The translations under genes were made by a program, and so were the position numbers. The notes beneath the pieces were generated by a model. The model did not search any database. It saw nothing but the letters and a program-made list of their open reading frames with translations, and was not told the DNA's origin. From Unio delphinus (lineage: Eukaryota > Mollusca > Bivalvia > Unionida > Unionidae), in assembly GCA_029339505.1 (NCBI GenBank), contig JAQISU010000096.1, positions 8,072,001 to 8,136,000 on the forward strand: a stretch of 64,000 nucleotides of DNA. Reading direction: 5' to 3'. Below are positions 52,901 to 62,995 of this stretch, piece after piece (the stretch's first letter is position 1; the number at the start of each line of letters is the position of its first letter).

Positions 52901-53911
52901 TAATAATTTGCCGTCATATGCGGATAATGTATTTGATGTAGGTTGTAGGGGATGCTTTATGCCTAGCTTTTTGAATATATGCAAGGGTATTATGTTAACT
53001 TGAGAGCCAGTATCCAATTTAAAATCAATAGAAACTAAATGTGGTCCTACCTCAATCGCTGCATACGCCTGGCCATTGGCAATTATATCCCTTTTTACAC
53101 TGTCAATATACAAATCCTCGTTTTGATGTTCATTGTTAATCACACTGACTGTTTTTGATCTACATACTTTTTCAAAGTGATTGGGTTTATGACACTTATT
53201 GCAAGTCTTTCCTTTTGCGGGGCACTTATCCTGGCTTGAATGCGACTTGTATCCGCAGTGTCCACATGTCAAGTTCACGCTCCGTCTGGAAGACGTGGTC
53301 CATTTCTTTTTCGGCTGCAGTTCTTTTGTCTTGGCCTGTCGTTGAATTGTCGCATGCACTTCTGGTCTGGCTGATGCAGACATGGTCTGGAGTTGCTCCT
53401 GTGCATATTCATGGCTTTGACTGATATTGATAGCCCTTTCCAAGGTCAACTTTTCGCCTTCGTTGATAAGTTTTTCTCGTATCCTTGATGATGATACCCC
53501 GAAAACAATCCTATCTCGAATCATGTCGTCTTCGTCTTTGAAGAGACAGTCTTTAGCCAATAGTTTCAACGAGGTCACATATTGATCTATTGTCTTGGAG
53601 CCTTGAATTTCGTTATTGAACTTGAATCTTGCAAAGACCGGATTTAATTTTGGTTGCACATGATGTTTGAATTTTGTAAAGATAATTGTTGGGTCCTTTT
53701 TATCTTCTTCTGTCAGAGTCCATGTATTGAAAATGTCTCTACCTTTGTCTCCTACCCAAAGTAAAATGTAGTTGGCTTTAACCGCATCACTTCTTCTACT
53801 CATCGGTCCGTTAAATATCAATTCACAATGTTGTTGGAATTTAGCCCATGATGTGGTAAGGTTGGAATTTTCCCAGTCCATGGTGGGTGTTGGCACGCCG
53901 GAAAGATCCAT
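49925..53911 (-). CDS. Gag-Pol polyprotein of LTR element 2
   Basis: 1328 residues in one frame. The Gag capsid-like region is about 1-200; two zinc knuckles at about 216-250 (CGHCGYKSHSSQDKC, CNKCHKPNHFEKVC); protease with DTGS near 300; RT about 430-610 with LDARSGYW near 525 and catalytic ICDD at 586-589, where most RTs have Y-x-D-D; RNase H from about 725 (LQVDASKYGLGA). Integrase: HSGHLGIEKC near 953, CSIC near 985, and the DD35E triad at about D1017, D1070 and E1106. The second Asp sits in SDNQTCYSS rather than the usual SDNGxQF. Gag and Pol share one frame, so no frameshift is needed. The start ATG lies 148 bases after the 5' LTR. It belongs with Mag/K02A2.6-like gypsy elements by motif style. 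Confidence 0.95.
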   Translation of the reverse strand: MDLSGVPTPTMDWENSNLTTSWAKFQQHCELIFNGPMSRRSDAVKANYILLWVGDKGRDIFNTWTLTEEDKKDPTIIFTKFKHHVQPKLNPVFARFKFNNEIQGSKTIDQYVTSLKLLAKDCLFKDEDDMIRDRIVFGVSSSRIREKLINEGEKLTLERAINISQSHEYAQEQLQTMSASARPEVHATIQRQAKTKELQPKKKWTTSSRRSVNLTCGHCGYKSHSSQDKCPAKGKTCNKCHKPNHFEKVCRSKTVSVINNEHQNEDLYIDSVKRDIIANGQAYAAIEVGPHLVSIDFKLDTGSQVNIIPLHIFKKLGIKHPLQPTSNTLSAYDGKLLSTMGTVNLTCKRTERTHELEFYIVKTKAPPILGLQSCIELGLVKFTYSVQTQMSNLQCNKSTPLTKAVVLEEYAEVFNGIGLFPGECTIHIDPKATPVVHPPRRVPVALQDRLKTELDRMENENIIAQVTSPTAWVNSMVVVEKQSGKLRVCLDPQDLNRAILRPHYPMRALDDILPQSSGAKYFTKLDARSGYWAIKLSTDSSYLTTFNTPYGRYRFLRLPFGLKSSQDEFQRQIDESFEGLNGIVSICDDILVFGRTRDEHDTNLRNVLKRSLEKGIRLNEEKLEVGVTEVQYFGHILSAEGLKPDPAKVAAVREMEPPRNRAELETILGMVNYLSKFAPNLAAVTSPLRQLLAKDVEFEWDSPQIDAFIKVKDIITTSPGPVLSYFDPKKPLTLQVDASKYGLGAALLQDDKPVAYASKSLTTTEINYAQIEKEMFAILFGCKRFHQYVYARKVHVQTDHLPLVSIMKKPLYAAPPRLQRMLLQLQRYDLEVKHYQGKNIPVADTLSRKFLSDTHPSLSEGIDMHVHMVLSALPVSDRKKEEIKSLTEQDPQLVILKQVIIEGWPEKRSSCKSEIIDYWNYRETLSVVDGLILKGQKIVIPQALRQKMLDTVHSGHLGIEKCLKRARDVLFWPRISVDISDLVSKCSICLERRSSNQKEPLIPHDVPEYPWQKVATDLFTWDNKEYIVVVDYFSRYFEVKTLASSKSCTVINHMKSIFARFGIPEIVVSDNQTCYSSREFASFAKEWDFQHVTSSPTYPQSNGLAEKTVQTVKKILSKAKADGREPLIGILEYRATVLDIGFSPAQLLMGRQLRSILPTTREKLMPKIPNTAEVKRKITLRKNKTKNYYDKSAKPLKTLKEGESVRVQFKGQNWEPAVIIRRHNERSYSVRTKDGTIYRRNRRQLITTNELHPLQCSINAPFSQNENTLCTAVTFPANASMPISQSIESRCFSKNTPEPDAKFPQDCQQSGYYTRSGRLVKPKIIESL

Positions 53912-54059
53912 ATCGAAGGTATTAAGTTCGTATTCAGAATTTTGAACGTTTTAAAGGTTTTCAATTCGTCTTAAATCTTCCGTGGATTGATAGGTTATTG
54001 TTTCAAAATATCCATTTACGATCCATGTGCTATTTCCATTGCGATCACTTCTGACACCA

Positions 54060-54257
54060 TGTTGTGTTATTGTGTTAAAACATAATATAAGACGTCGTGT
54101 TCTAACTATCAATAACTTTAATATGTATAAACGACTACTGTGAGGTCTTAACACAGAGTGGTATCAAAGAGGCAGACGCCTGATGATAGTACCAGTGGAA
54201 CCAATGACTCATGCACAGAGGGCTCTGATTGGTCAGCTACACATGTATAATGTTACA
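54060..54257 (-). repeat. LTR element 2, 5' LTR
   Basis: 198 bp; promoter elements could not be identified with confidence. Confidence 0.95.
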
Positions 54258-54665
54258 GCTCCCTCAAATGTTTTGTTTTCACGTATGAAATGGCTACCTA
54301 TACAAAAACGTAGTCTTTATTTTAAAGGAATGATGACATACAAGTCTTTTAACGGTCTTTCTCCAGATTATATCTCATACATAACTGAACTAAGATCATC
54401 GAATACTGAGCGTAATCTCCTATCGACGAATAACAACGATCTCCAGATTCCTCGGTCGAAAACCAATCTTTACAAAAGCTCATTTTTGAATCAGCACCTA
54501 CTGCATGGAATTCTTTATCAACGAGGATACGTAATTCAGCTTCCCTTGCTTCTTTTAAAATATCATTACAGAAATTCTTTCTAGACCAGCTGGAAAGACA
54601 TACTAAAAACTCTAAATAGAAAACTTTATAATGATATCCATCATTGATATATCCAGATCTTATTC

Positions 54666-54778
<113 letters not shown>

Positions 54779-54984
54779 CACAGTATAGTCACACATAGTC
54801 AGAATGAGTGTGCGAAGATACCTGGTTATGTGCATGATCTTATATTTTTATTTTGTGTATTTTTATTTATTATTTTTAAAAAAATATTTTTATGAAAACA
54901 TTGTAACCTAGCCGGTTACAAAACTGAGGACCACACGGCAGATGGGTCAGCCATGACCAAAAGTGTTATCCTGATTAAAGATAA

Positions 54985-54988
<4 letters not shown>

Positions 54989-55041
<53 letters not shown>
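54989..55041. repeat. (ATT)n tail
   Basis: About 17 ATT units following GATTAAAGATAA; interpreted as the LINE tail. Confidence 0.95.
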
Positions 55042-55045
<4 letters not shown>

Positions 55046-55446
55046 CATACTTCACTGATTGCGTAACTCATATCCACGCCTGAGTTTTAGATATTAATTT
55101 CACGCGTTTCTCTTTGTTTACCACCTTTGATTCAATGTTAATTTCTCTTTCCATTTTCTAATAATAAATGATTATATACACAGGAACAATTAAGTGTTGA
55201 TATAGCACAGAAAGCATTGTGTACACTGTCACAGAATTAGGCGAAAATTTGAACTGATTTTTGTTGTACTTGAATTGCAAACGAAACTCACCATTTTCTT
55301 GATTTCGTCGTACACGCATTACCTGGGGTGATTAAGTGGCGTGTAACGATTTGCATGTGCCAATTTGTAATTTACATGAAATCCGAAATACTCGTTTTAC
55401 GTGGTGCACTGCAAGCTCGATGTGATTTATGTTCACCTATTGAGAG

Positions 55447-55454
55447 TATATAAG
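55447..55454 (+). promoter_or_regulatory. TATA box of LTR element 3
   Basis: TATATAAG in GAGAGTATATAAGGCG, 220 bases into the LTR, a sensible U3 position. The same box is in the 3' LTR at 60572-60579. Confidence 0.6.
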
Positions 55455-55542
55455 GCGAACTATTTATCATAATTTTTTACGGGAACTAAAATATCTAATC
55501 GAAGGATAGATAACCTCGTCTTGCAAGTCTCCAGCCAAAGGG

Positions 55543-55552
55543 GTGAGTGTTA
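55543..55552 (+). promoter_or_regulatory. Possible splice donor in R/U5 of LTR element 3
   Basis: AAAGGG followed by GTGAGTGTT, close to the metazoan donor consensus, about 65 bases after the expected start site. A matching acceptor TTTAGTTTACCTAG occurs at about 57107-57120, just before gag. Splicing is only inferred. Confidence 0.3.
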
Positions 55553-55839
55553 AATTTACATTTTCGTTTTATTGTGAATTTTATTCAGATTATCATTTCG
55601 TATAATGATGCTTTTATTGCAATTAAACGTGGAATATTTGGAATTACTAGTCACTTTTAGACTTTAAATACAATATCGTAATCTACGGCTTAGATTATTT
55701 TTGAGACAACTATTATTAGTCTGGTTTTGTTTATTATAGCTGATTCCGGAGATCTAATAACATCGTTGATTCCGTAGATCTGATAACATCTGACAATAGC
55801 TGTCACCGTTTGATTCAGTCTGATTCAGTCTGATTCCAG

Positions 55840-56070
55840 CTGATTCCGTCGTTGATTCCGTCGTTGATTCAGTCTGATTCCAGCTGATTCCGTCGTTGAT
55901 ACCGTAGAAGTACATCACTGATAGCGCATCTAATAACATCGTTGATACCGTCTCTGATACCGTAGCTGCTAACATAGTTGTTACATTGTTTCTGGTACCG
56001 TAGCTGCTAATAACATCGTTGATACCGTAGCTGCTAATAACATCGTTGATACCGTAGCTGTTAACACATC
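55840..56070. repeat. Minisatellite inside the LTR
   Basis: Two related tandem patterns: GATTCCGTCGTTGATTC-type units, then about 27-bp units of the form CTGCTAATAACATCGTTGATACCGTAG. The same array is in the 3' LTR at about 60965-61195. The array creates a false 160-codon antisense frame in both LTRs. Confidence 0.8.
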
Positions 56071-56593
56071 TGATACCATCTTTTGATAAACGTCTTTGAA
56101 ATCGTTTGATTTGTTGTGGGACATCTATTGTTTGTTCTGGAACATCTCTGTATAAATATCTGAATGTGCTTGTGCCGTTAATTTGTGCAAACGGAATTGA
56201 AGTATCTGTCTGTGTGTCGAACTGTCTGTTCGTCAATATCTGTGTAACGTGTAAATATCCGGAAAGCTAGAAGTCCGAGTGTCGGAGCTGTCTTAGAGTT
56301 GTAAAACGTCCGGGTTGACATCTAGGGGAGTGAGGAACCGTTGGTTCGGGTAGATGTTGTATGCTGTCTGAACGTATAACTGTGGTGGATCCGTGTAGGG
56401 AAACGTCCGATAATAGTATTGGTCAACCCTCGGTTCTCGGGGAAACTGGGAGACGATTCAACTGTTGCTGAATCGTGCGGTTATACAGGGGAGACACATA
56501 GGTGTATTGAAATTGTGATATAATTTAATACATTGTTGTATTTGCATGCTTATGTCAGATCGCAATAATATTTCAAGTGATCACATAGATATC

Positions 56594-56599
56594 AATAAA
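56594..56599 (+). terminator. Polyadenylation signal of LTR element 3
   Basis: AATAAA in ATCAATAAAAGC, 380 bases before the LTR end; the copy in the 3' LTR (61719-61724) would serve for genomic RNA. Confidence 0.5.
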
Positions 56600-56980
56600 A
56601 GCTAGCAACTTGATTCAATACAAGTATATGATCGTGCTAGTTATCGCAATCCATCGTGCGATAGATAGTTTGTCGTTTGTGTTTATTTTTTTTCGTAAAT
56701 CATTCTTGCATTTATTTAACTTTCGTAAAGGATTCTTGGATCTGTGTATAATCCAAGAGATCTCTTTACATCTGAGATTCCTTTTGTATTGTTATTTAAT
56801 TTATTCATGTATTGTGAATGGTTGTGAGTGTAATTGTGGGTTGAGCGCGTGAATTATTGTGTTGTTACATCTGTATTTTTTTCATTTATAATTTATTACA
56901 TAAATTTATATTTTCTTTCACAAATTGTGTTTGTATTGTTCATTTAATCCACCCTCCTCTCGGTAACAATTCTGTTACAA

Positions 56981-56999
56981 TGGTGTCAGAAGTGGGATC
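56981..56999 (+). other. Primer-binding site of LTR element 3
   Basis: TGGTGTCAGAAGTGGGATC one base after the LTR. The first ten bases are shared with elements 1 and 2. The complementary tRNA was not identified. Confidence 0.75.
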
Positions 57000-57192
57000 G
57001 TTGGATTAAGTGAACTGTCAATCATTTTTGTGAAGGTATACATTTAATGTTTATATTCGAGCGTGACCTTCTGTTAAGATAATACTCTAGTTGGAGTTTA
57101 TTTTTGTTTAGTTTACCTAGGTCCGTGTGTCCAGTATAAACGTGTTTAAAGTATTGGTTTGGTTATATATCTATATTCATATTACAATTGTC

Positions 57193-60168
57193 ATGTCATC
57201 CCTTAAGGACTTGGTTGCCTTAGGCAAAGAATTTGGGTATGAAGGTGAAAGCTTAAGGAAATTTATTCAAGAAGAACAAGCCCGGGAAAGGGACGAAAGG
57301 GTAAGAGCAAGGGAATTAGAAAGGGAAGCCGAAGAAAGGAAAAGGGAATTACATAGGGAATTAGAAAAGGAAAAGGGGGAGGCCGAAGAGAGGAAACGGG
57401 AATTAGAAAGGGAATCCGAAGATAGGAAATGGGCCTTCGAAAGGGAAAAAATAGAATTAGAGAAGCAGGCCGAAAGGGAAAAGATAGAATTTGAGAGGGA
57501 AAAGATAGAATTAGAGAAGCAGGCCGAAAAAGACAGGATAGAATGGGAAATGGAAGCGGAGCAAAAGCGAATAGAGTTAGATAAACTAGCTAAAGTAGAA
57601 ATGTTAGAGTTAGAAGAAAGAGCAAAGCAACGGGATCATGAGCGTAAGGTAGAATTAGCGACATCTGGAAGAGAACACGATTCTGCCACTAACAAATTAA
57701 GGGGCCCCAAATTACCTCCCTTTGACGATGAAAAAGATAACATAGATAGTTATCTTCATCGGTTTGAGCGGTATGCCGAAAACCAGAAGTGGAGTCAAAA
57801 TGACTGGGCGCTGCATCTGAGTGCTTTATTAAAAGGTAAAGCACTGGATGTATACTCGCGACTTCCTAGGGACGATGTGTTTAAGTACGACGTCCTAAAG
57901 GAAGCACTTCTCAAAAGGTACGAGCTCACTGAACAAGGTTTTCGAAAAAAGTTCAGGTATAGCAAGCCCGATAAGGGAGAAACCTTTGGTCAGTTCACCG
58001 TCAGAATTGCGAACTATTTTGAGCGGTGGATTGAATGCGGCAAAGCGGTGAAAACGTTTGAAGGGTTGACTGATTTCTTGCTCAGAGATCAATTATTTAA
58101 TACAGTTGGGCGAGAATTAGATCAATTTCTGAAGGAGAAAGTCTTCACAAACGTAAAAGATATGGCTAAGCAAGCCGATTTATTTGCCGAAGCTCATGGG
58201 GGAACCCAGAACGTGGTTTTAAAAGATTTTAAGTCTGGAAACCAGTCTGTAAGACCTATGCCTAGGGAGCCTGTAAAATCAGCTGAGGTAAAAAGGTCAG
58301 TTGGGAATCCAGTTTTTCAGCGTGTGCGGTGTTTCTTGTGTAATGCATTGGGTCATGTTCAAAAAGACTGTCCTAAAAGAAAGGCACTTATACATAAGGT
58401 AGCAGTGGCTATACAAAGTAAAGGTATATCCGATAACAACGTACATGTAGAACCTTGTATTCATTCACTTGGCACGTGTATATTTCCTGAAGCGCGCGTA
58501 CCAACCGCGAGAGGATTTGTCAATGGTCGAGAAGTCGTGGTATTGCGTGACACTGGTTGTACGGGCGTAGTGATCAAACGTAGTCTCGTGCAGGATAACC
58601 AAATGCTCGGGTGGGAATCCCCATGTATGTTACTTGATCAGACGATGGGTCGCATTCCCGTAGCAAGGATCACAGTAAAAACACCTTTCTTAACGGGAAC
58701 TGTTGATGCCCTTTGTATGGACAATCCTATTTACGATCTGACGATCGGTAATGTTGAAGGTTCCCGTCTTCCAACCATGGCCGATTTTAAAATACCTTTG
58801 GCTCAGGCAGTCGAAACGCGAGCGCAAACACGGCGAGAGAAAACCGCGTTTCATAAATTAATAGTCCCTGAATCGATCTCAGGAATTTCCCGTGATGATT
58901 TCAAACAAGAGCAAGAACGTGATGAATCCATCAGAACAATTGTTGAGAAAATCACGTCCGGCGCGATTAAACATTGCAAGCGTGGGGGTAGCTCTAGATT
59001 CGTACGCAAGAACGGATTAATTCATAGGGAGTTTAGCGCTCGGGAGGGTAAGAAGTATTGGCAAGTGGTCGTACCCCAGAGATACAGATCTCAAGTACTT
59101 AGGGTGGCACATGAGTCAAGCATGGCAGGACACCTAGGTAAGGCTAAGACCACTAGCAGGGTAGTCGCTGAATTCTACTGGCCAGGTGTTAATGGCGATG
59201 TCACACGGTTCTGTAGGTCGTGCGACGTATGTCAGAAAACCGTCTGTAAGGGAAGGGTCACAAGGGTGCCCTTGGGACAGATGCCATTAATAGATACACC
59301 GTTTAAAAGAGTGGCAGTAGATATTGTAGGACCAATACACCCAGTTACCGAAAGAAAGAATCGGTACATACTTACTCTGGTTGACTACGCAACCAGATAC
59401 CCTGAAGCCGTAGCGTTACCAACTATTGAAACGGAAAGGGTAGCTGAAGCATTAGTTGATATCTTCAGTAGGGTAGGGGTGCCAGAAGAAATCCTCACTG
59501 ATTGTGGTGCCCAATTCACCTCTGACCTCATGGGTGAAATAAGTAGGCTGTTATCCATCAAACAGCTAAACACTACCCCATACCATCCGATGTGCAATGG
59601 ACTGGTAGAGAAGTTTAATGGTACCCTGAAAAGCATGCTGCGAAAGATGTGCGCGGAACGTCCGCAAGACTGGGACCGTTATTTAAACGCTGTTCTGTTC
59701 GCGTACCGTGAAGTACCGCAGGAAAGTTTAGGGTTCTCACCCTTTGAACTGTTGTATGGTAGAACGGTTCGAGGCCCGATGCGAATACTACGCGAACTAT
59801 GGACTGGTGATGTCGCGAACGAGGAAATAAAAACGACTTACCAGTACGTGTTAGATCTAAGAAATAAACTTGAGAGTACATGCCAGATGGCACGTGACGA
59901 ATTGATTAAATCGGGGCGCAGATATGCCAAGTATTACAACCGCAGAGCGCGTAAGAGGAAATTTCTTGTGGGAGATCAGGTGCTATTGCTACTTCCAACG
60001 AGTTCGAATAAGTTATTAGTCCAGTGGAAAGGTCCATATGAAGTTAAAGAAGTAAAAGGTGACATGGACTATAAAATTGACATGGACGGTAATGTAAAGA
60101 CATTCCATGCAAACATGCTCAAGTTATACATCAAGAGACAGAGCGACAATGTCAATAAGGGGAGTTGA
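57193..60168 (+). CDS. Gag-protease-integrase polyprotein of LTR element 3
   Basis: 991 residues from the ATG of MSSLKDLVALG. Residues 20-160 are a long Glu/Arg/Lys coiled coil. A capsid-like domain follows at about 170-330 (FDDEKDNIDSYLHRFERYAE). A CCHC knuckle C-x2-C-x4-H-x4-C lies at 380-393. Protease with DTGC is at 453-456. The next 150 residues are a linker, then integrase: H640, H647, C677, C680; catalytic D710, D770, E806 (DD35E; the second Asp is in TDCGAQF); a GPY/F-type C-terminal module with KGPYEV near 947. The frame ends at KGS, 180 bases before the LTR. In some gypsy families (Gmr1-like) integrase comes before RT; here RT is missing where it would be expected on either side. 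An alternative in-frame GTG at 57127 is unlikely as start. Confidence 0.95.
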   Translation: MSSLKDLVALGKEFGYEGESLRKFIQEEQARERDERVRARELEREAEERKRELHRELEKEKGEAEERKRELERESEDRKWAFEREKIELEKQAEREKIEFEREKIELEKQAEKDRIEWEMEAEQKRIELDKLAKVEMLELEERAKQRDHERKVELATSGREHDSATNKLRGPKLPPFDDEKDNIDSYLHRFERYAENQKWSQNDWALHLSALLKGKALDVYSRLPRDDVFKYDVLKEALLKRYELTEQGFRKKFRYSKPDKGETFGQFTVRIANYFERWIECGKAVKTFEGLTDFLLRDQLFNTVGRELDQFLKEKVFTNVKDMAKQADLFAEAHGGTQNVVLKDFKSGNQSVRPMPREPVKSAEVKRSVGNPVFQRVRCFLCNALGHVQKDCPKRKALIHKVAVAIQSKGISDNNVHVEPCIHSLGTCIFPEARVPTARGFVNGREVVVLRDTGCTGVVIKRSLVQDNQMLGWESPCMLLDQTMGRIPVARITVKTPFLTGTVDALCMDNPIYDLTIGNVEGSRLPTMADFKIPLAQAVETRAQTRREKTAFHKLIVPESISGISRDDFKQEQERDESIRTIVEKITSGAIKHCKRGGSSRFVRKNGLIHREFSAREGKKYWQVVVPQRYRSQVLRVAHESSMAGHLGKAKTTSRVVAEFYWPGVNGDVTRFCRSCDVCQKTVCKGRVTRVPLGQMPLIDTPFKRVAVDIVGPIHPVTERKNRYILTLVDYATRYPEAVALPTIETERVAEALVDIFSRVGVPEEILTDCGAQFTSDLMGEISRLLSIKQLNTTPYHPMCNGLVEKFNGTLKSMLRKMCAERPQDWDRYLNAVLFAYREVPQESLGFSPFELLYGRTVRGPMRILRELWTGDVANEEIKTTYQYVLDLRNKLESTCQMARDELIKSGRRYAKYYNRRARKRKFLVGDQVLLLLPTSSNKLLVQWKGPYEVKEVKGDMDYKIDMDGNVKTFHANMLKLYIKRQSDNVNKGS

Positions 60169-60338
60169 AAATATAGGCGCAGACTACTTGAGTAGGGCAT
60201 GATGGGAAATTTGTATGAATTTGCCCAGTAATAAAATCCAGTTTGTAGTATAACCAGTGTAAATGTTGTAACATATCATCAATAGTTATTTTTCTTCTAT
60301 TCTGTGTTAGTTTTAAAAATGTGTACATTTTTATTCTT

Positions 60339-60351
60339 AGGGGGGAGGTAT
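60339..60351 (+). other. Polypurine tract of LTR element 3
   Basis: AGGGGGGAGGTAT immediately before the 3' LTR; would prime plus-strand synthesis. Confidence 0.7.
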
Positions 60352-62104
60352 TGTCACAGAATTAGGCGAAAATTTGAACTGATTTTTGTTGTACTTGAAT
60401 TGCAAACGAAACTCACCATTTTCTTGATTTCGTCGTACACGCATTACCTGGGGTGATTAAGTGGCGTGTAACGATTTGCATGTGCCAATTTGTAATTTAC
60501 ATGAAATCCGAAATACTCGTTTTACGTGGTGCACTGCAAGCTCGATGTGATTTATGTTCACCTATTGAGAGTATATAAGGCGAACTATTTATCATAATTT
60601 TTTACGGGAACTAAAATATCTAATCGAAGGATAGATAACCTCGTCTTGCAAGTCTCCAGCCAAAGGGGTGAGTGTTAAATTTACATTTTCGTTTTATTGT
60701 GAATTTTATTCAGATTATCATTTCGTATAATGATGCTTTTATTGCAATTAAACGTGGAATATTTGGAATTACTAGTCACTTTTAGACTTTAAATACAATA
60801 TCGTAATCTACGGCTTAGATTATTTTTGAGACAACTATTATTAGTCTGGTTTTGTTTATTATAGCTGATTCCGGAGATCTAATAACATCGTTGATTCCGT
60901 AGATCTGATAACATCTGACAATAGCTGTCACCGTTTGATTCAGTCTGATTCAGTCTGATTCCAGCTGATTCCGTCGTTGATTCCGTCGTTGATTCAGTCT
61001 GATTCCAGCTGATTCCGTCGTTGATACCGTAGAAGTACATCACTGATAGCGCATCTAATAACATCGTTGATACCGTCTCTGATACCGTAGCTGCTAACAT
61101 AGTTGTTACATTGTTTCTGGTACCGTAGCTGCTAATAACATCGTTGATACCGTAGCTGCTAATAACATCGTTGATACCGTAGCTGTTAACACATCTGATA
61201 CCATCTTTTGATAAACGTCTTTGAAATCGTTTGATTTGTTGTGGGACATCTATTGTTTGTTCTGGAACATCTCTGTATAAATATCTGAATGTGCTTGTGC
61301 CGTTAATTTGTGCAAACGGAATTGAAGTATCTGTCTGTGTGTCGAACTGTCTGTTCGTCAATATCTGTGTAACGTGTAAATATCCGGAAAGCTAGAAGTC
61401 CGAGTGTCGGAGCTGTCTTAGAGTTGTAAAACGTCCGGGTTGACATCTAGGGGAGTGAGGAACCGTTGGTTCGGGTAGATGTTGTATGCTGTCTGAACGT
61501 ATAACTGTGGTGGATCCGTGTAGGGAAACGTCCGATAATAGTATTGGTCAACCCTCGGTTCTCGGGGAAACTGGGAGACGATTCAACTGTTGCTGAATCG
61601 TGCGGTTATACAGGGGAGACACATAGGTGTATTGAAATTGTGATATAATTTAATACATTGTTGTATTTGCATGCTTATGTCAGATCGCAATAATATTTCA
61701 AGTGATCACATAGATATCAATAAAAGCTAGCAACTTGATTCAATACAAGTATATGATCGTGCTAGTTATCGCAATCCATCGTGCGATAGATAGTTTGTCG
61801 TTTGTGTTTATTTTTTTTCGTAAATCATTCTTGCATTTATTTAACTTTCGTAAAGGATTCTTGGATCTGTGTATAATCCAAGAGATCTCTTTACATCTGA
61901 GATTCCTTTTGTATTGTTATTTAATTTATTCATGTATTGTGAATGGTTGTGAGTGTAATTGTGGGTTGAGCGCGTGAATTATTGTGTTGTTACATCTGTA
62001 TTTTTTTCATTTATAATTTATTACATAAATTTATATTTTCTTTCACAAATTGTGTTTGTATTGTTCATTTAATCCACCCTCCTCTCGGTAACAATTCTGT
62101 TACA
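60352..62104 (+). repeat. LTR element 3, 3' LTR
   Basis: 1753 bp, same length and by-eye identical to 55227-56979. Confidence 0.95.
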
Positions 62105-62109
62105 TACAC

Positions 62110-62954
62110 CACATGCATGATTTAAAGCTTTTCATTCAAAACATGCATGCACGCACGGACACACACACACACACATACACACACACACACACACATGGGA
62201 AAGCTGACCATAACCGGTTATATACATTATTTAGATTCTAGCCATTGCAAACGCCTGTGATGAAAGGAATGCTCTGATGGTTCTTCTTTAACATCTCTAT
62301 AGGTAGCCAGTTCCAAATGACTGGACCCAAACTATTTTTTTTTTACAATTCCATTTCGGGCTTAGAAAGAAGAAAGTTATAATTTGGTATAGAGCATATT
62401 ATCGATGGACCAGAAACTGTATTGACATTATTTGTCCTTTTACCGAACATATTGTTTATATAGTTTGGCGTCGAATCATTAGAAACTAAGTCTTTATACT
62501 GTGAACACATTTCTTTCAGAAAAATTACTACGTATGATGTTGTCACTCATATTTATACGTAATATTAATTTCATGCCATACACTATCATTATTCTCATCG
62601 CGTTTTAAATCGTACTTGCTGTACATACATATTGATTGGAATGCATATATCGCTCTCCTTTTCATGATGTATTTTCTCAGTGCGCGCCTGCGCATGTGAT
62701 ACTGCTGACATACATACAAATTTTATTGAATAAAATCTATGAGAAAAGTTATAGATTGCTACTGGAATTATTCTTCAATAACAAAACATTACAATCACCA
62801 TCACTTAGACCAATAACTGGTGGCGCCTCCAGTCATGTCAGAAAATGCGGAGAAGTGCTTGTAGGTGTGTACAGCACCACAATAAAACAATATCAAGAGA
62901 ATAAATTAAAGACACCAGGAGCACAAATATCATGTTCAACAACAACAGCAATAA

Positions 62955-62995
<41 letters not shown>

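Larger units (their letters stand above)
49386..54257 (-). mobile_element. LTR element 2, Ty3/gypsy, apparently intact
   Basis: 4872 bp with 198-bp LTRs that I read as identical. On the minus strand they run TGTAACATT...ACAACA. The primer-binding site TGGTGTCAGAAGTGATCG is at 54059-54042, and the purine tract AAGAAGAGAGA precedes the 3' LTR. Flanks are ACTCC (left) and GCTCC (right), a 5-bp duplication with one mismatch. It carries one uninterrupted gag-pol frame. It resembles element 1 in layout and primer site but is clearly a different family. Confidence 0.95.
55227..56979 (+). repeat. LTR element 3, 5' LTR
   Basis: 1753 bp, very long for a gypsy element. It contains TATATAAG at 55447-55454, a minisatellite at about 55840-56070, and AATAAA at 56594-56599. 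If transcription starts about 25 bases after the TATA box and ends after AATAAA, the R region would be over 1.1 kb. Confidence 0.95.
55227..62104 (+). mobile_element. LTR element 3, Gag-PR-IN without reverse transcriptase
   Basis: 6878 bp between perfect TACAC target duplications (55222-55226, 62105-62109). LTRs are 1753 bp each, starting TGTCACAG and ending TGTTACA, identical in length and, by eye, in sequence. The primer-binding site TGGTGTCAGAAGTGGGATC begins at 56981; the purine tract AGGGGGGAGG precedes the 3' LTR. The internal part holds a single open frame (57193-60168) covering Gag, protease and integrase only. No RT or RNase H motif occurs in any frame between the LTRs. Identical LTRs and a clean frame imply recent movement. 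Confidence 0.95.

Noticed and set aside
55754..56236. 160-codon antisense frame, repeated exactly at 60879-61361
   Set aside because: It lies inside both LTRs over the internal minisatellite and its duplication only reflects LTR identity. No start context or homology was seen.
56610..56852. 80-codon hydrophobic frame in both LTRs of element 3
   Set aside because: Lies in the U5 end of the LTR after the polyadenylation signal; no motif and a composition typical of AT-rich DNA.
57127..57192. GTG-initiated N-terminal extension of the element 3 polyprotein
   Set aside because: GTG is an unlikely start in an animal retroelement; the downstream ATG begins the coiled-coil Gag and is preferred.
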